Shown here piece by piece: positions 52,395 through 63,200 of a stretch of 64,000 bases of DNA. The stretch comes from Zhihengliuella alba (GTDB lineage Bacteria; Actinomycetota; Actinomycetes; Actinomycetales; Micrococcaceae), in the NCBI RefSeq assembly GCF_039538765.1, contig NZ_BAABCJ010000005.1, positions 186,001 to 250,000 on the forward strand, in the 5' to 3' direction. Positions within the stretch are counted from its first letter, which is position 1. The number at the start of each line of letters is the position of its first letter. The notes under the pieces were generated by a model. The model was given only the letters and a program-made list of their open reading frames with translations. It ran no database searches and was not told where the DNA came from. Position numbers and translations under genes: made by a program.

Positions 52395-53093
52395 ATGGGC
52401 ATCGACTTCGCCGACCCGGGGAACCGGCGCACCTACGCCGCGCGGACCGCCGACCGGGAGTGGGCCGGGTTCGTCGGCGTCGACGGCTCGGCGGCCATGG
52501 TCTCCGGTGCGCGCGAGCGGGCAGCGTCGCCTGGCCGTGCCCGTGGGAGCCGTGCCGGTGGCGGAGCCCTCCGCTTCGTCGTCGCCGACGCCGCGGACAC
52601 CGGGCTGACGGCCGGCGCCTTCGACGCGGTGCTGCAACGGGCCCTCATCCACCATGTGGCCGACCTCCGGGCAGTGTTCGCCGAGGCGCGCCGGATCCTG
52701 CGGCCGGGCGGATCCCTGATCGTCCAGGACCGGACGATGGCGGATGTGGCCCGTCCCGGTTCGCCCGAGCACCCGCGCGGCTACTTCTTCGAGCGCTATC
52801 CGCGGCTGCTCGAGGTCGAGCGGGCCCGGCGCCCCAGGGCCGAGGGCCTGCAGGCCGCGCTCGCGGAGGCGGGGTTCGACGTCGTCCGGCAGCACGCCCT
52901 CGCGGAGGTGAGACGGGAGTACGCGTCCGTCGACGAGCTGGCCGGGGACCTGCGGTCCCGGACCGGCCGGTCGATCCTCCACGAGCTCGACGACGCAGAA
53001 CTCGCCGATCTGGTCGACTTCGTCGCGTCCAAGTACCCCGACGCCGCCCGCCCCAGGGAGACCGATCACTGGACGGTCTGGACGGCGCGCTGA
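52395..53093 (+). CDS. SAM-methyltransferase-like protein lacking the SAM motif I
   Basis: This 232-residue protein starts at ATG 52395 after AGGAG. It opens like a class I methyltransferase group (IDFADPGNRRTYAARTADREWA) and then jumps directly to GVDGSAAMVSGAR, the strand-2 region that should follow the glycine-rich SAM loop. Later motifs are intact: FVVADAADTGL, FDAVLQRALIHHV, EARRILRPGGSLIVQDRT. About 25-35 residues containing the VxDxGCGxG loop seem to be missing in frame around residue 26. It may be a decayed gene or a product unable to bind SAM. Codon use is otherwise like the neighbours. Confidence 0.68.
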   Translation: MGIDFADPGNRRTYAARTADREWAGFVGVDGSAAMVSGARERAASPGRARGSRAGGGALRFVVADAADTGLTAGAFDAVLQRALIHHVADLRAVFAEARRILRPGGSLIVQDRTMADVARPGSPEHPRGYFFERYPRLLEVERARRPRAEGLQAALAEAGFDVVRQHALAEVRREYASVDELAGDLRSRTGRSILHELDDAELADLVDFVASKYPDAARPRETDHWTVWTAR

Positions 53094-53156
53094 ACGGGGT
53101 GCTGGCGGCGCCTGCCGCGCGGGTCGGCCCCGGACCGACGCGCCTCGCTTCATTGG

Positions 53157-53172
53157 TTATCAGCTATGATAA
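53157..53172. promoter_or_regulatory. Palindrome overlapping the -10 of the HTH gene
   Basis: TTATCAgctaTGATAA is a perfect 6+4+6 inverted repeat. It contains the -10 TATGAT (53165-53170), which is 7 bases before the regulator's ATG. Binding of the regulator here would block its own leaderless promoter. Confidence 0.65.
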
Positions 53173-53177
53173 TCAAC

Positions 53178-53732
53178 ATGCAGGAGCGAACGAGTCCCAC
53201 GGAACTGGTCATGCACCCGGTCCGCCTCCAGGTCCTGCGGTCCTTCCTGGGTGGTCGCGAGCTCACGACGGGTGAGCTACGCGCGCGGCTGCCGGACGTG
53301 CCGCCGGCGAGCCTCTACCGGCACGTGGCAGCCCTTCACGACGGCGGAGCGCTGGCCGTCGCCCGGGAGCGTCCCGTGCGCGGAGGGGTCGAGCGGACCT
53401 ATCGCCTGGGCCGCGAGGCCGCGCTCATCTCGGAGGACGGCATGCGGGGCCTGCCGCCCGGGCAGCGGCGCGCTCTCTTCACGGCGTTCCTTGCCGACGT
53501 GGCAGCGCGTGTCGACGATCGAATCGAGCATCTGGAGGCTGACGAGGTCAGCTTCGGGCACGTCGCCTTCCGAGCCACGGACGAGCAGCTGCGGGAGCTC
53601 AGCCGGCGAATCCAAGCGCTGATCGCGGAGGTCGACGCCCGTTCCGCCGGCACCGCACGTCCCCGCAGGTCGCTCGCGACCGTTCTCTATACCGATCCGC
53701 TCGAGGAGAGCACCGATGAATCCGCTCAGTGA
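53178..53732 (+). CDS. Winged-helix (ArsR/MarR-like) transcriptional regulator
   Basis: This 184-residue regulator has an N-terminal winged helix (MHPVRLQVLRSFLGGRELTTGELRARLPDVPPASLYRHVAALHDGGALAV, about 12-60, with wing RPVRGGVERTYRL). A helical C-terminal part follows, similar to regulators with a bound ligand or dimer domain. The ATG at 53178 is 7 bases after TATGAT and is preferred to an upstream ATG at 53166, which lies inside the -10. Its last 17 bases overlap the FBP-domain gene, so the two are co-translated. Self-repression through the palindrome at 53157 is likely. Confidence 0.82.
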   Translation: MQERTSPTELVMHPVRLQVLRSFLGGRELTTGELRARLPDVPPASLYRHVAALHDGGALAVARERPVRGGVERTYRLGREAALISEDGMRGLPPGQRRALFTAFLADVAARVDDRIEHLEADEVSFGHVAFRATDEQLRELSRRIQALIAEVDARSAGTARPRRSLATVLYTDPLEESTDESAQ

Positions 53733-54207
53733 TCACGAGATCCGCAAGTCCTTCGTCAATTGTTCGCGCAAGGATGCGGCCAACCTCCCTCTGCCGCCCG
53801 GCCTGCGGCAGCTGGACTGGTCTCGGCTCGAGTACCTCGGCTGGCGTGACCGGCAGGATCCCCGGCGCGGCTTCGCGGTCGTCCCCACATCCGAGGGACC
53901 CGTGGGGTTGGTCCTGCAGACAGGAGCTGTGCCCGGAGGCAGGGCCCGGGCGGCGATGTGCGCGTGGTGCGAGGACGTCTACCTGGCCGACTCCGCCGTC
54001 CTGTACGTGGCACGACGAGCCGGGCAGGCGGGTCGCGATGGTTCCACCGTGGGCACGCTGATCTGCGAGAACTTCACGTGTTCGGAGAACGCGCGCAAAC
54101 GGCCTCCCCTGCCCTACAAGGGATTCGACATGGAGGCGTTCATCGCCGAGCGGATCGAGGGACTCCGGCACCGGGCCGCCGCCTTCGCCGCCTCTGTGCT
54201 CCGGTGA
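53716..54207 (+). CDS. FBP/FusB-type treble-clef zinc-finger protein
   Basis: This 163-residue protein has the four-cysteine treble-clef zinc finger of the FusB/FBP C-terminal family (Cys82 and Cys85 in AMCAWCEDVY, Cys117 and Cys122 in LICENFTC). The following Arg/Lys-rich segment and helix (FDMEAFIAERIEGLRHR) also match. FusB-family proteins bind elongation factor G and can rescue it from fusidic acid. The ATG overlaps the regulator gene by 17 bases. A role in ribosome/EF-G rescue under regulator control is plausible. It has not been shown for actinobacterial members that I know of. Confidence 0.82.
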   Translation: MNPLSDHEIRKSFVNCSRKDAANLPLPPGLRQLDWSRLEYLGWRDRQDPRRGFAVVPTSEGPVGLVLQTGAVPGGRARAAMCAWCEDVYLADSAVLYVARRAGQAGRDGSTVGTLICENFTCSENARKRPPLPYKGFDMEAFIAERIEGLRHRAAAFAASVLR

Positions 54208-54264
54208 CAGGTGACTGTGCCCGGCTGCGGCCCATCTCGTGGCCGCCGCACCTCCGCGTCGGCC

Positions 54265-54344
54265 GGACCCCGCCGACCCGCGGGGCGGGGTCCTGAGGAG
54301 TCCTGCGGACGACGAAGACCCCCGGCCGATGGCCGGGGGTCTTC
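54265..54344. terminator. Two hairpins after the FBP-domain gene
   Basis: GGACCCCGCC (54265-54274) pairs with GGCGGGGTCC (54284-54293). GAAGACCCCCGGCC (54314-54327) pairs perfectly with GGCCGGGGGTCTTC (54331-54344). They separate the FBP gene from the convergent VOC gene. Confidence 0.75.
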
Positions 54345-54454
54345 ACTCATCACTCGCACCTTCATGAGGTGTCTACGACTCTAGGCGGGGATGCTGGGAC
54401 CGAGCTGGTGCCCAGGTGCCCGTTGGCTGTCCGTTGCTCACTGCCCTGCGTTGC

Positions 54455-54886
54455 TCACTGGTCGTCGGGCTGGCCCGCCTGCATCGCGGCCATGTCCATC
54501 CAGGCGATCTCCCAGACGTGGCCGTCGGGGTCGGCGAACGCCGCCCCGTACATGCCCGGGATCTCCTCCGTAGCGGGCCGGTAGACCGAGCCGCCGCCGT
54601 TCACGGCGCGGGCGACAGTCTCGTCGACGTCCTCACGGCTCTCCGCCGACAGCGCGGTCAGGACCTCCTTCTGCCCCTCCCCGCTGCCCGGCTTGTCGCC
54701 GTTGCGGAGGAACGTCGCGAAGTAGTTCTCCTTGAGGACCATCAGGAAGATGTTCTCGTCGATGATCCACCCGCTGGCGTTGCCGTCGGAGAAATCGTTG
54801 TTCTTGGTGAGGCCGATCGTCTCGTAGAAACGGTCCGAGCGGGCGAGGTCGGCAGTCGGCAGATTGACAAAGATCATGCGGCTCAT
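54455..54886 (-). CDS. VOC-family (glyoxalase/bleomycin resistance fold) protein
   Basis: This 143-residue protein has the two beta-alpha-beta-beta-beta modules of the VOC fold: MIFVNLPTADLARSDRFYETIGL at the start and YGAAFADPDGHVWEIAWMDM near the end. It resembles the PhnB/lactoylglutathione lyase-like 'extradiol' small proteins whose activity is usually unknown. CATAGT lies 7 bases before the ATG at 54886 with no Shine-Dalgarno, suggesting a leaderless transcript. Confidence 0.82.
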   Translation of the reverse strand: MSRMIFVNLPTADLARSDRFYETIGLTKNNDFSDGNASGWIIDENIFLMVLKENYFATFLRNGDKPGSGEGQKEVLTALSAESREDVDETVARAVNGGGSVYRPATEEIPGMYGAAFADPDGHVWEIAWMDMAAMQAGQPDDQ

Positions 54887-54927
54887 GGGGCCTACTATGG
54901 CACCGGTCACGTGCTGCCGCCAGACCT

Positions 54928-55401
54928 TCAGCCGGACTCGTCCTCCGGCGGCAGTGCCTCGTGGTGCGGGCGTCCGTGCGTCCGGCGCGCCTCCTTCATC
55001 TCGGCCTCGTACAGGTGCCGCTTGCCCTCGGCCAGCTCGTCGCGCGCCTGCCGCTCCACCGCCTTGAAGGCCGCGTAGTAGTTGTCGTCGTAGTCCTCGA
55101 CGATCTGGAAGGTCCACCTGCCGCGGATGACGTTGCGGCCCAGGACCTCCGTCTCCACGCGGTCCGCGGTCTCCGGGTGGCCGGCCTCGCGGAACAGGCG
55201 GACGGCGTCGTCCAGTGCCAGATCGGCGGTCCCGGTGAGCCGGTGGAACCCGTACAGGAGGCCGCGGGCGTGCTCCACGGCCTCCAGTGCCTCGGAGAGC
55301 TTGCCGAGCGCCTCCACGGTGGCGTCGTCGATCCCGGCGCCGCGCCGGTGCTGCTCGTCGGGGCCGTCGCCGGAGGCCTGAGGTGGGTGCTGCTCGCTCA
55401 T
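54928..55401 (-). CDS. Hypothetical helical protein, 157 aa
   Basis: This acidic, helical 157-residue protein has no membrane segment. A central region LSEALEAVEHARGLLYGFHRLTGTADLALDDAVRLFREAGHPETADRVETEVLGRNVIRGRWTFQIVEDYDDNYY looks conserved, and similar hypothetical proteins occur in actinobacteria as far as I recall. GATGAT lies 6 bases before the ATG (leaderless pattern). The stop is 41 bases before the VOC start on the same strand. Function unknown. Confidence 0.65.
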   Translation of the reverse strand: MSEQHPPQASGDGPDEQHRRGAGIDDATVEALGKLSEALEAVEHARGLLYGFHRLTGTADLALDDAVRLFREAGHPETADRVETEVLGRNVIRGRWTFQIVEDYDDNYYAAFKAVERQARDELAEGKRHLYEAEMKEARRTHGRPHHEALPPEDESG

Positions 55402-55428
55402 GGGGAGATCATCGCAGGAATCCCCGGA

Positions 55429-56808
55429 TTAGGAACCCCCTGATGCTCCTGTCGCCCCCGACGGCCCTGCCGCCCCCGACGGCCCTGTCGCCCCCGACGG
55501 TGCGGACGGCTCCGACGGTCCGGTGGCGTGCCGTGCCCTGCGGCCGCGCCGTTGCTGCGGTCGGCGTCGGGTCACGGCGGGGGCGTGCTCGGGCCGGAGT
55601 CCCACGGCGATCGCCCAGGCGGGCACCAGGGACAGCGCGGGGAACGCCCGCAGGACCCGTGCGGCCGCCGTCGGCAGGGCGAAGTCCCGACCGCGGGCCA
55701 GCGCTGCGTCGAATCCCCGGTGCATCACCCGCTGGAGACCTTGGGTGAAGACGGTCGGCGGCGTGCGACGCCGCTGCACCGCCGCCACGTGCGTGTTGCC
55801 CAGGCGCCCCTGCAGCAGGGGACGGGCGAGCAGGCGCGCCGCCGCCACGCCGTCCTGGATCGCGAGATTGACGCCCACGCCGCCGATCGGGGACATCGCG
55901 TGCGCGGCGTCGCCGATGCAGAGCAGGCCGGGGCGGTGCCAGCGCTCCAAGCGGTTCAGCCGCACGTCGAGGACCTTCACGTCGTCGAGCTCCAGCTGGT
56001 CCACGCAGCCCGCCAGCTCGGGCACGGCCGCTGCGAGTGCCGCGCGCACCCGGTCGATGCCCTCCGCGCGGAGCCGGGCGTCCGCGCCCTTGGGGATCAG
56101 GCGGGCGACCTGGGCGTAGCCGCGGCGGGGGATCACCACGAAGAAGTCGCCGTTGGCGTTGCGCGGCATGAGCCGACTGCCGAGCCGCTCCGTCGCCGTC
56201 TCGTCCGTCGGAACCTTGAACCACCAGGCGTCGATGCCCACCGGGAACTCGCGCACCGGCAACTGCGCCGCGCCCCGGGCGAGCGACGTGCGGCCGTCGG
56301 CGGCGACCGTGAGCAGCGCGCGCAGTCGCTGCTGCTGGCCCGTGGCGCCGTCGCGGTAGCTGACGCCCACCACCTGCCCGCCCTCCCAGATCAGCTCCGT
56401 GACCTCGGCCCTCATGCGCAGCTCGAAGTTCGGCTCGCGCTCGCCGGCGGCGGCCAGCAGGTTCAGGAGGTCCCACTGGGGCGTGATCGCGATGTACGGG
56501 TGGCGCAGGGGCAGCCGCCGGAGATCGGCGAGGCGGACGGTACTGCCGTCGCTCACCGGGAGCCTGGCCTCCTCGATGCGGCTCTGCGGCAGCTCGGCGA
56601 ACTCGGGGAAGAGGCCCAGTTCGTCGAGCAGCGTCAGGGTGGTCGGGTGGACGGTGTCGCCCCGGAAGTCGCGGAGGAAGTCGGCGTGCTTCTCCAGCAC
56701 GGTGACGCGCACTCCAGAGCGCGCCAGGAGCAGGGCGGCAATGAGCCCGGCGGGGCCGCCGCCCACAACGATGCAGTCGGGCGGCTGCGGTGTCGCGGTG
56801 TCATCCAC
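55429..56808 (-). CDS. FAD-dependent aromatic-hydroxylase-like monooxygenase
   Basis: This 459-residue enzyme belongs to the p-hydroxybenzoate hydroxylase-type group A flavoprotein monooxygenases. The FAD motif VVGGGPAGLIAALLLARSGVRVTVLEK is at residue 15, the DG motif at LTVAADGRTSLARG near 165 and the GD motif at LLCIGDAAHAMSPIGGVGVNLAIQDG near 290. The last 50 residues are a disordered Arg-rich then Pro-Ser-Gly repeat tail. It starts at GTG 56808, 6 bases after GATAGT (leaderless). Substrate unknown; resistance enzymes acting on tetracycline or rifampicin share this fold, but specific marks were not recognised. Confidence 0.83.
   Translation of the reverse strand: MDDTATPQPPDCIVVGGGPAGLIAALLLARSGVRVTVLEKHADFLRDFRGDTVHPTTLTLLDELGLFPEFAELPQSRIEEARLPVSDGSTVRLADLRRLPLRHPYIAITPQWDLLNLLAAAGEREPNFELRMRAEVTELIWEGGQVVGVSYRDGATGQQQRLRALLTVAADGRTSLARGAAQLPVREFPVGIDAWWFKVPTDETATERLGSRLMPRNANGDFFVVIPRRGYAQVARLIPKGADARLRAEGIDRVRAALAAAVPELAGCVDQLELDDVKVLDVRLNRLERWHRPGLLCIGDAAHAMSPIGGVGVNLAIQDGVAAARLLARPLLQGRLGNTHVAAVQRRRTPPTVFTQGLQRVMHRGFDAALARGRDFALPTAAARVLRAFPALSLVPAWAIAVGLRPEHAPAVTRRRPQQRRGRRARHATGPSEPSAPSGATGPSGAAGPSGATGASGGS
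55451..55504. repeat. 18-bp repeats coding the monooxygenase tail
   Basis: GYCGCCCCCGACGGCCCT occurs at 55451-55468 and 55469-55486, with a partial third copy from 55487. It encodes the Pro-Ser-Gly-Ala/Thr-Gly repeats at the C-terminus. The 18-bp unit keeps the reading frame when copies are gained or lost. Confidence 0.75.
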
Positions 56809-57290
56809 GGCGTCACTATCGCATTGCCCACCGTGCCCAGTAAAGAATGCATCGGCGGCGGTGCGCTAATTCGGTCGCACTCTTAACGGACCATGAGTTC
56901 CCTCTTAACGGTGACTCACTGGGGCGCGGCGCGCAGATTAAATTTCTGTGCGCGGAGATCCCTTGAAGCCAGAGATCGACCATGCTATGGATCACGTCCA
57001 TTTACTTTAGTTTTCACGTAAATATCGAAGCATTGACGCAGCCGCCGCGCTGGGCGATCCGGTCGTTCGATGTGCGTTCGGATCATTCATCCTAGTCAGA
57101 GGCGTTCGTGTCGCTAGATGCCACTCGGTGATGCCTTTCACGTGAACCTTCAATTCTTCTGAGCGAATATTCAGGTCATTTGGAGTGAGCACTTGAAATC
57201 TGTGCATCCACTGTATTGAGTGGGGGCGGGTGGCGTTTGCCGTCGGCATGCTCAGCCACTCCAGCATTCCTAGATAGAGGGGAAATACTA
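56809..57290. promoter_or_regulatory. Long AT-richer region upstream of the surface protein
   Basis: This 480-base stretch has no supported gene and noticeably lower GC than its surroundings. It contains CTCTTAACGG at 56880-56889 and again at 56902-56911 (22-bp period). It also holds TTTCACGTAAA near 57012 and the perfect palindrome TTCACGTGAA near 57140. AGAGGGGAA lies just before the GTG at 57291. It probably holds the regulated promoter and a long leader for the surface protein. Confidence 0.5.
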
Positions 57291-60200
57291 GTGAGTGAGA
57301 ACCAACCACGCTCGCGCCGAAAGGGTGCGGGGCTCAAGAAAGGGTTAAGGAGGTCACTCGCTATCGGCGTCGCTTCGACGCTCGCGGTAGCGGGATACGG
57401 CCTTCCAGCCTCTGCGGATGTGAACACGGCTCCCGAGGAGCCGGCGGAGTCCGCCGCAAGCATCATCGATACGAGCCTGTTCGAGCAGGCTCTGGTCGGC
57501 GGCGGACAGTCGAGGGCCACCTTCCCGTCCGCTCCCGGCCCGGACAATCAAGCGCTCGATGTCGGGGCACTCGGCAGCGAGGTCATCTCCCTCGGCGGCA
57601 TCGAGATCCCGCTGACTGACTTCCTGGACTTCGGCGAGGCCGGCGTCCTGCAGTCCCAGTCGGAGGCGACGTCACCCAAGGACGCGCGGGCCATCACCTC
57701 GGTGGCCGGCGCTGACGGCTCCCTCACGCTGGACACCATCGACGGCGCATCCATGGGCAACGCCCGGCTGGACGTCCTCCAGCTGGCGAACTCCCTCGGG
57801 TTCGGCGACGTCGCGGCCCTCATGGACGAGGCCTACCTGGAGATCGGCGCCCTGGGCGCCGAGGTCGAGGCCGTGGACGGCGTCTTCCAGGATCCGGACG
57901 CCGTGGGCGGCCCGGGCCAGTACAAGGTCGCCGACCTGATCCTCGCGCTCCGCTCGCAGCAGGTCGGCGACGCCGCTGCTGAGCTGGTCGACACGACCGC
58001 GCAGGTGGACGGCGCCATCGAGGACTCCATCAACGGGATCGTCGAATCGGCGGGTCTGCTCGACCCGATCCTCGCTGCGCTGCCGGCCAACGTGTCGGTT
58101 ACCCCGCGCATCGAGTCGAACGTCTCCGGCGCGATCCGCGAAGCCCTGCTGGCGGAGCCGATCACCACCGAGACCAGCATCATCGATCTCGATCTGGCCA
58201 CCGGGACCATGTACATCGACATGGCCAAGTTCATGGGCAACGACGAGGGCGCCGGCACCAACGCCGAGGGCCTGAACAGCCAGAACCCGAACACCGAGCT
58301 GATCGACTCGAACCTCTACCCCATGATCGCGGACTCGATCCACGACGTGATCGAAGAGGTCATCCACATCGCGTTCCGCACGTTCAACGCGTCGCTGGGC
58401 AGCGTGACGGTGCACCTGGACGCCGAGGCCTCGGCGGCCGGCAGCTCGGCCGCGAAGACCTTCTCGGCGAGCCTGGACGGCACGTACTCCTCGACCGACT
58501 GCGCTGCATCGGGCCTTGGCGGCACGGTGCTGTGCACGACCCTCGACGGACTCGAGACGGTCATCGAGCCGCTGGTCACCACGCTGGCGACCACGGTGCG
58601 GGACACCCTCCTGGCGAACGACGGCCAGATCCTCTACGACCTGTTCACGCTCATCAAGACGGACACCATCACCGCTCCGGCGCGTGCCGTGGTCCAGCCG
58701 TTCCTCGAGCAGATCGCAGCGAATGTCCTGTCCGTGCAGCTCAACCACCAGACCACTGAGACCTGCGCCCTCCCTGCGGGCGGTGAGACGACCGGTAGCC
58801 TCGAGGTCTCGGCCCTGAGCATCGGCGCAGCACCGGCCATCGGCGGAGCACGCCTGAACCTGGGTACAGCCGGCGCCCGCGTCGACGCCTGCGACCAGTT
58901 CGCAGCCATCGATCCGTCGATCACCGTCGACCCGGCCTCGGTTCCGGCCGGTGACTCCACGACGGTCTCCGGTACGGGCTTCACCCCGGACAACGAGGCC
59001 ACCGTGCAGCTGATCGATGCCGCCGGTGACCCGATCGGCGAGCCGACCACCGTCCCCACGGACGGCAACGGCGACTTCACCACGGATCTCCCGGTTCCCG
59101 CTGACGCGGCCCCGGGCGACTACATCATCCAGGCGACCGATGTCGCCACGGACACCCCCGCTGAGGCTCCGCTGACGGTGACCCAGCCCGACGTTCAGGA
59201 ACTGAACATCGGCCTGGACCCGCCGACGGTTCCCGCGGGTGAATCCACGACCGCCAGCGGCTCGGGCTACACGCCGGATGCCACGGCGACGGTGCAGCTG
59301 ACGGATCCGGCCGGTGACCCGGTCGGCGATCCGATCCAGGTCCCGACGGATGGAACGGGTGCTTTCAGCACCGAGGTCCCGGTTCCCGCTGATGCGGCTC
59401 CGGGCGACTACACGGTCGTCGGCACCGATGACACGACCGGCAACGACGCTTCGGCGGCGCTGACGGTGATCGAGGCGGGCACGGTCGCTCCGGCGATCAC
59501 GGTGGATCCGGCGACGGTTCCGGCCGGCACGCCGACCACGGCCGATGGCTCGGGTTACACGCCGGATGCCACGGCGACGGTGCAGCTGACGGATCCGGCC
59601 GGTGACCCGGTCGGCGATCCGATTCAGGTCCCGACGGATGGAACGGGTGCTTTCAGCACCGAGGTCCCGGTTCCTGCTGATGCGGCTCCGGGCGACTACA
59701 CGGTCGTCGGCACCGATGACACGACCGGCAACGACGCTTCGGCGCCGCTGACGGTGACCGAGGCAGGCGCGACCACGCCGACGGTTGCTGTCGATCCGGC
59801 TGCTGTCGAGCCGGGCGACTCCACCCAGGTGACCGGTTCGGACTTCGCTCCGAACGACGAGGTCGAGGTCCAGCTGGTCGACTCCGAGGGCAACCCGGTG
59901 GGCGATCCGGTGACGGTCCCGACCGATGAGAACGGTGACTTCGCCGCCGAGCTCCCGGTTCCCGCTGACGCGGCTCCGGGCGACTACACGGTCGAGGCCG
60001 TGGACGGCCAGGGCAACGAGGGCAACGCGCCCCTCGTCGTGCTGGAGCCGGGCGTTGGCCCGGGTCAGCTCGGTGACTTCGTCTGGGACGACACGAATGC
60101 CGATGGCGTGCAGGACGAGGGTGAGGTCGGCGTTGCCGGCGTCACGGTCAACCTGCTCGATGCCGACGGCAACCCGCTCGTGGATGCCGATGGCAATCCG

Positions 60201-63200
60201 ATGACCACGGCGACGGACGAGAGCGGCATCTACACCTTCTCGGGTCTCGAGCTGGGCGACTACGTCGTCGAGTTCGCCGACCTGCCGGAGGGCAAGGCCT
60301 TCTCGCCGCAGGATGCCTCGGGTGAGGACGCTACGGACTCGGACGCCGATCCGAACAACGGGCGCACCGGTGTGGTGACCCTGACGTCGGCGGCCCCGGT
60401 CATGCTCACGATTGATGCTGGCCTGATCGACGATGCCGCCGCGGGCGACCCGACGGTTGCTGTCGATCCGGCTGCTGTCGAGCCGGGCGACTCCACCCAG
60501 GTGACCGGTTCGGACTTCGCTCCGAACGACGAGGTCGAGGTCCAGCTGGTCGACTCCGAGGGCAACCCGGTGGGCGATCCGGTGACGGTCCCGACCGATG
60601 AGAACGGTGACTTCGCTGCCGAGCTCCCGGTTCCCGCTGACGCGGCCCCGGGCGACTACACGGTCGAGGCCGTGGACGGCCAGGGCAATGAGGGCAACGC
60701 GCCCCTCGAGGTCCTCGAGCCGGGTGCGATCGATCCGACGATCGCCGCGGACCCCGCGGCGGCTGCCCCGGGCGACGTCACGGCGATCACCGGTGAGGGC
60801 TACACCCCCAACGGCGATGCGACGGTCGAACTGGTCAACGCCGACGGCGACGTGCTCGCCACGGTGCCGGCCACGGTCGATGAGAACGGTGCACTCGCCA
60901 CGGACCTCACGGTTCCGGCGGATGCCGCCGAAGGCGCGGACTACCTGATCCGCGGTACCGACAGCGCCACCGGCAGCACGGCGGAGACCTCCTTCGAGGT
61001 CCTGCCGCTCGCCGCCGGCGAGCTGGCGATCTCCGCTGACCCGGTAGCAGCCGCCCCGGAGGACTCGACCGCCGTCACCGGCGCCGGGTACACCCCGAGC
61101 GGTGCCGTCACGGTCGAGCTGCTCGACGCCGACGGCAACGTGGTCGAGTCCCTCGAGGTCACGGCCGATGAGAACGGCGCATTCACCACGGATCTGATGG
61201 TCCCGGCGGATACTGCCGCGGGTGCGGACTACGTGATCCGCGGTACCGACGTCGAGACCACGAACTCCGCGGAAACGGCGTTCGAGGTCCTCGAGCCCGG
61301 AGCGACGATCATGACGCTCAGCGCGAACCCGACCTCGGGCGAGCCGGGCGACACCACGAACGTGACCGGCACGGGCTTCACCCCGGGCGAGACGGCCACG
61401 GTGGAGCTGATGGATCCCGACGGCAACGTCGTGGCGACGGTCGAGGCTCCGGTCGACGAGAACGGCGAGATCGCCGTCGACGTCGTCGTCCCCGATGACG
61501 CGGTGGCCAGCCCCGACTACACGATCGAGGCAACCGACCCCGCGACGGACGGTTCCATCGACGTGCCGTTCGAGGTCCTCGAGGCGGGCGCGGGTACGGG
61601 CGAGATCACCTTGGTGATCGACACCTCCTGCCTCGCCCCGGACGAGCAGCCCACGGCCGAGGGGGCGAACTACACCGCCGACGGCGAGGTGGTCCTCGAG
61701 GTCAAGAACCCCGCTGGTGAGGTCGTCAAGACCGTCGAGACCACGGCAGACGCCGAGGGCAACATCTCGGCCGGCGTGGAACTGCCGGACGACGCCCTGG
61801 TCAACGCCGGTTACACGGTGACGGCCACGGACATCGCCACGGGCGCAACCGTCACGGTGGATGTCACCGCGATGGAGTGCGTGCTCGCGATCGCCGCCGA
61901 TCCGACGGCAGTGCCGGCAGGGAGCACGACGACGGTGACCGGTGAGGGCTTCACGCCTGAAGGCGCCGCCAAGGTCGAGCTGGTGGATGCCGACGGCAAC
62001 GTCGTCGCCACGGTTGAGGTGACGGCCGACGAGAATGGCGACATCCAGACGGACCTGACGGTCCCCGAGGGTGCAGCCGTGGGTGCCGACTACACGATCC
62101 GCGGCACCGATGTCGAGACCGAGGGCACGGCGGAGACGCCGTTCGAGGTCCTGGAGGCCTCGGCCACCGACCTGACGATCGCTGCTGATCCCGCTGCCGC
62201 GCAGCCGGGTGACACGACGAGCGTCTCCGGTGAGGGCTACACGCCGAACGGCGACGTGACGGTCGAGCTGGTGGATGCCGACGGCAACGTCGTCGCCACC
62301 GAGGAGGTCACCGCCGACGAGAACGGTGCGATCCTGACGGATCTCACGGTTCCGGGCAACGCCTCGGCGGGCGCGGACTACACGATCCGCGGCACGGACG
62401 TGGAGACCGAGGGGATGGCGGAGACGCCGTTCGAGGTCCTCGCGCTCGAGGACGGAGAGGTGGCACTGTCCGCCGATCCGGATTCCGGCCTGCCGGGCGA
62501 CACGACCGAGGTGACGGGCTCCGGCTTCGAGCCGGGCGAGAAGGTCACGGTCGAGCTGGTCGACAGCGACGGCAACGTGGTCGCCACGGTGGAGACCACC
62601 GCTGACGACAACGGCACCATCGCCGCCGAGATCACGATCCCCGAGGACGCAGTCCCCGGTGACTACACGATCATCGGCACCGACGAGTCGGGCAACACGG
62701 GCGAGACCGGCTACGAGGTCCTCGACCCCAACGCCGGCACCTGCGGCGTCGAGCCGGAGATCACCGTGGATCCGTCCACGGCGACCGTCGGCGGCACCGT
62801 GACGGTCTCGGGCGTCGGCTTCACTGCCGGCTCCGAGGTCGAGGTCGACATCGCCGACGCGGACGGGGCATCGATCTTCGCCTCGGGCGCACCGGTGGCG
62901 ACCGTCGGCGACGACTGCACGTTCAGCATCGACGTCGAGCTCCCGGCGGAGGCCGGCCCCGGTGACTACACCGCGACCGCGACCGACGACGAGGGCAACA
63001 CCGATGAGGCCGACCTGACCATCGCCGCAGGCGATGGAACGGGTGGCGGCAACAACGGTGGCGGCGACAACGGTGGTGGCGACAACGGTGGAGACAACGG
63101 TGGAGACAACGGTGACGGCACCAACGGTGGCGGCAACGGCGGGAACGATGGCAACGGCGGCAACGGTGGCGGTCTCGCCAACACCGGCGCCACGTCGGTT

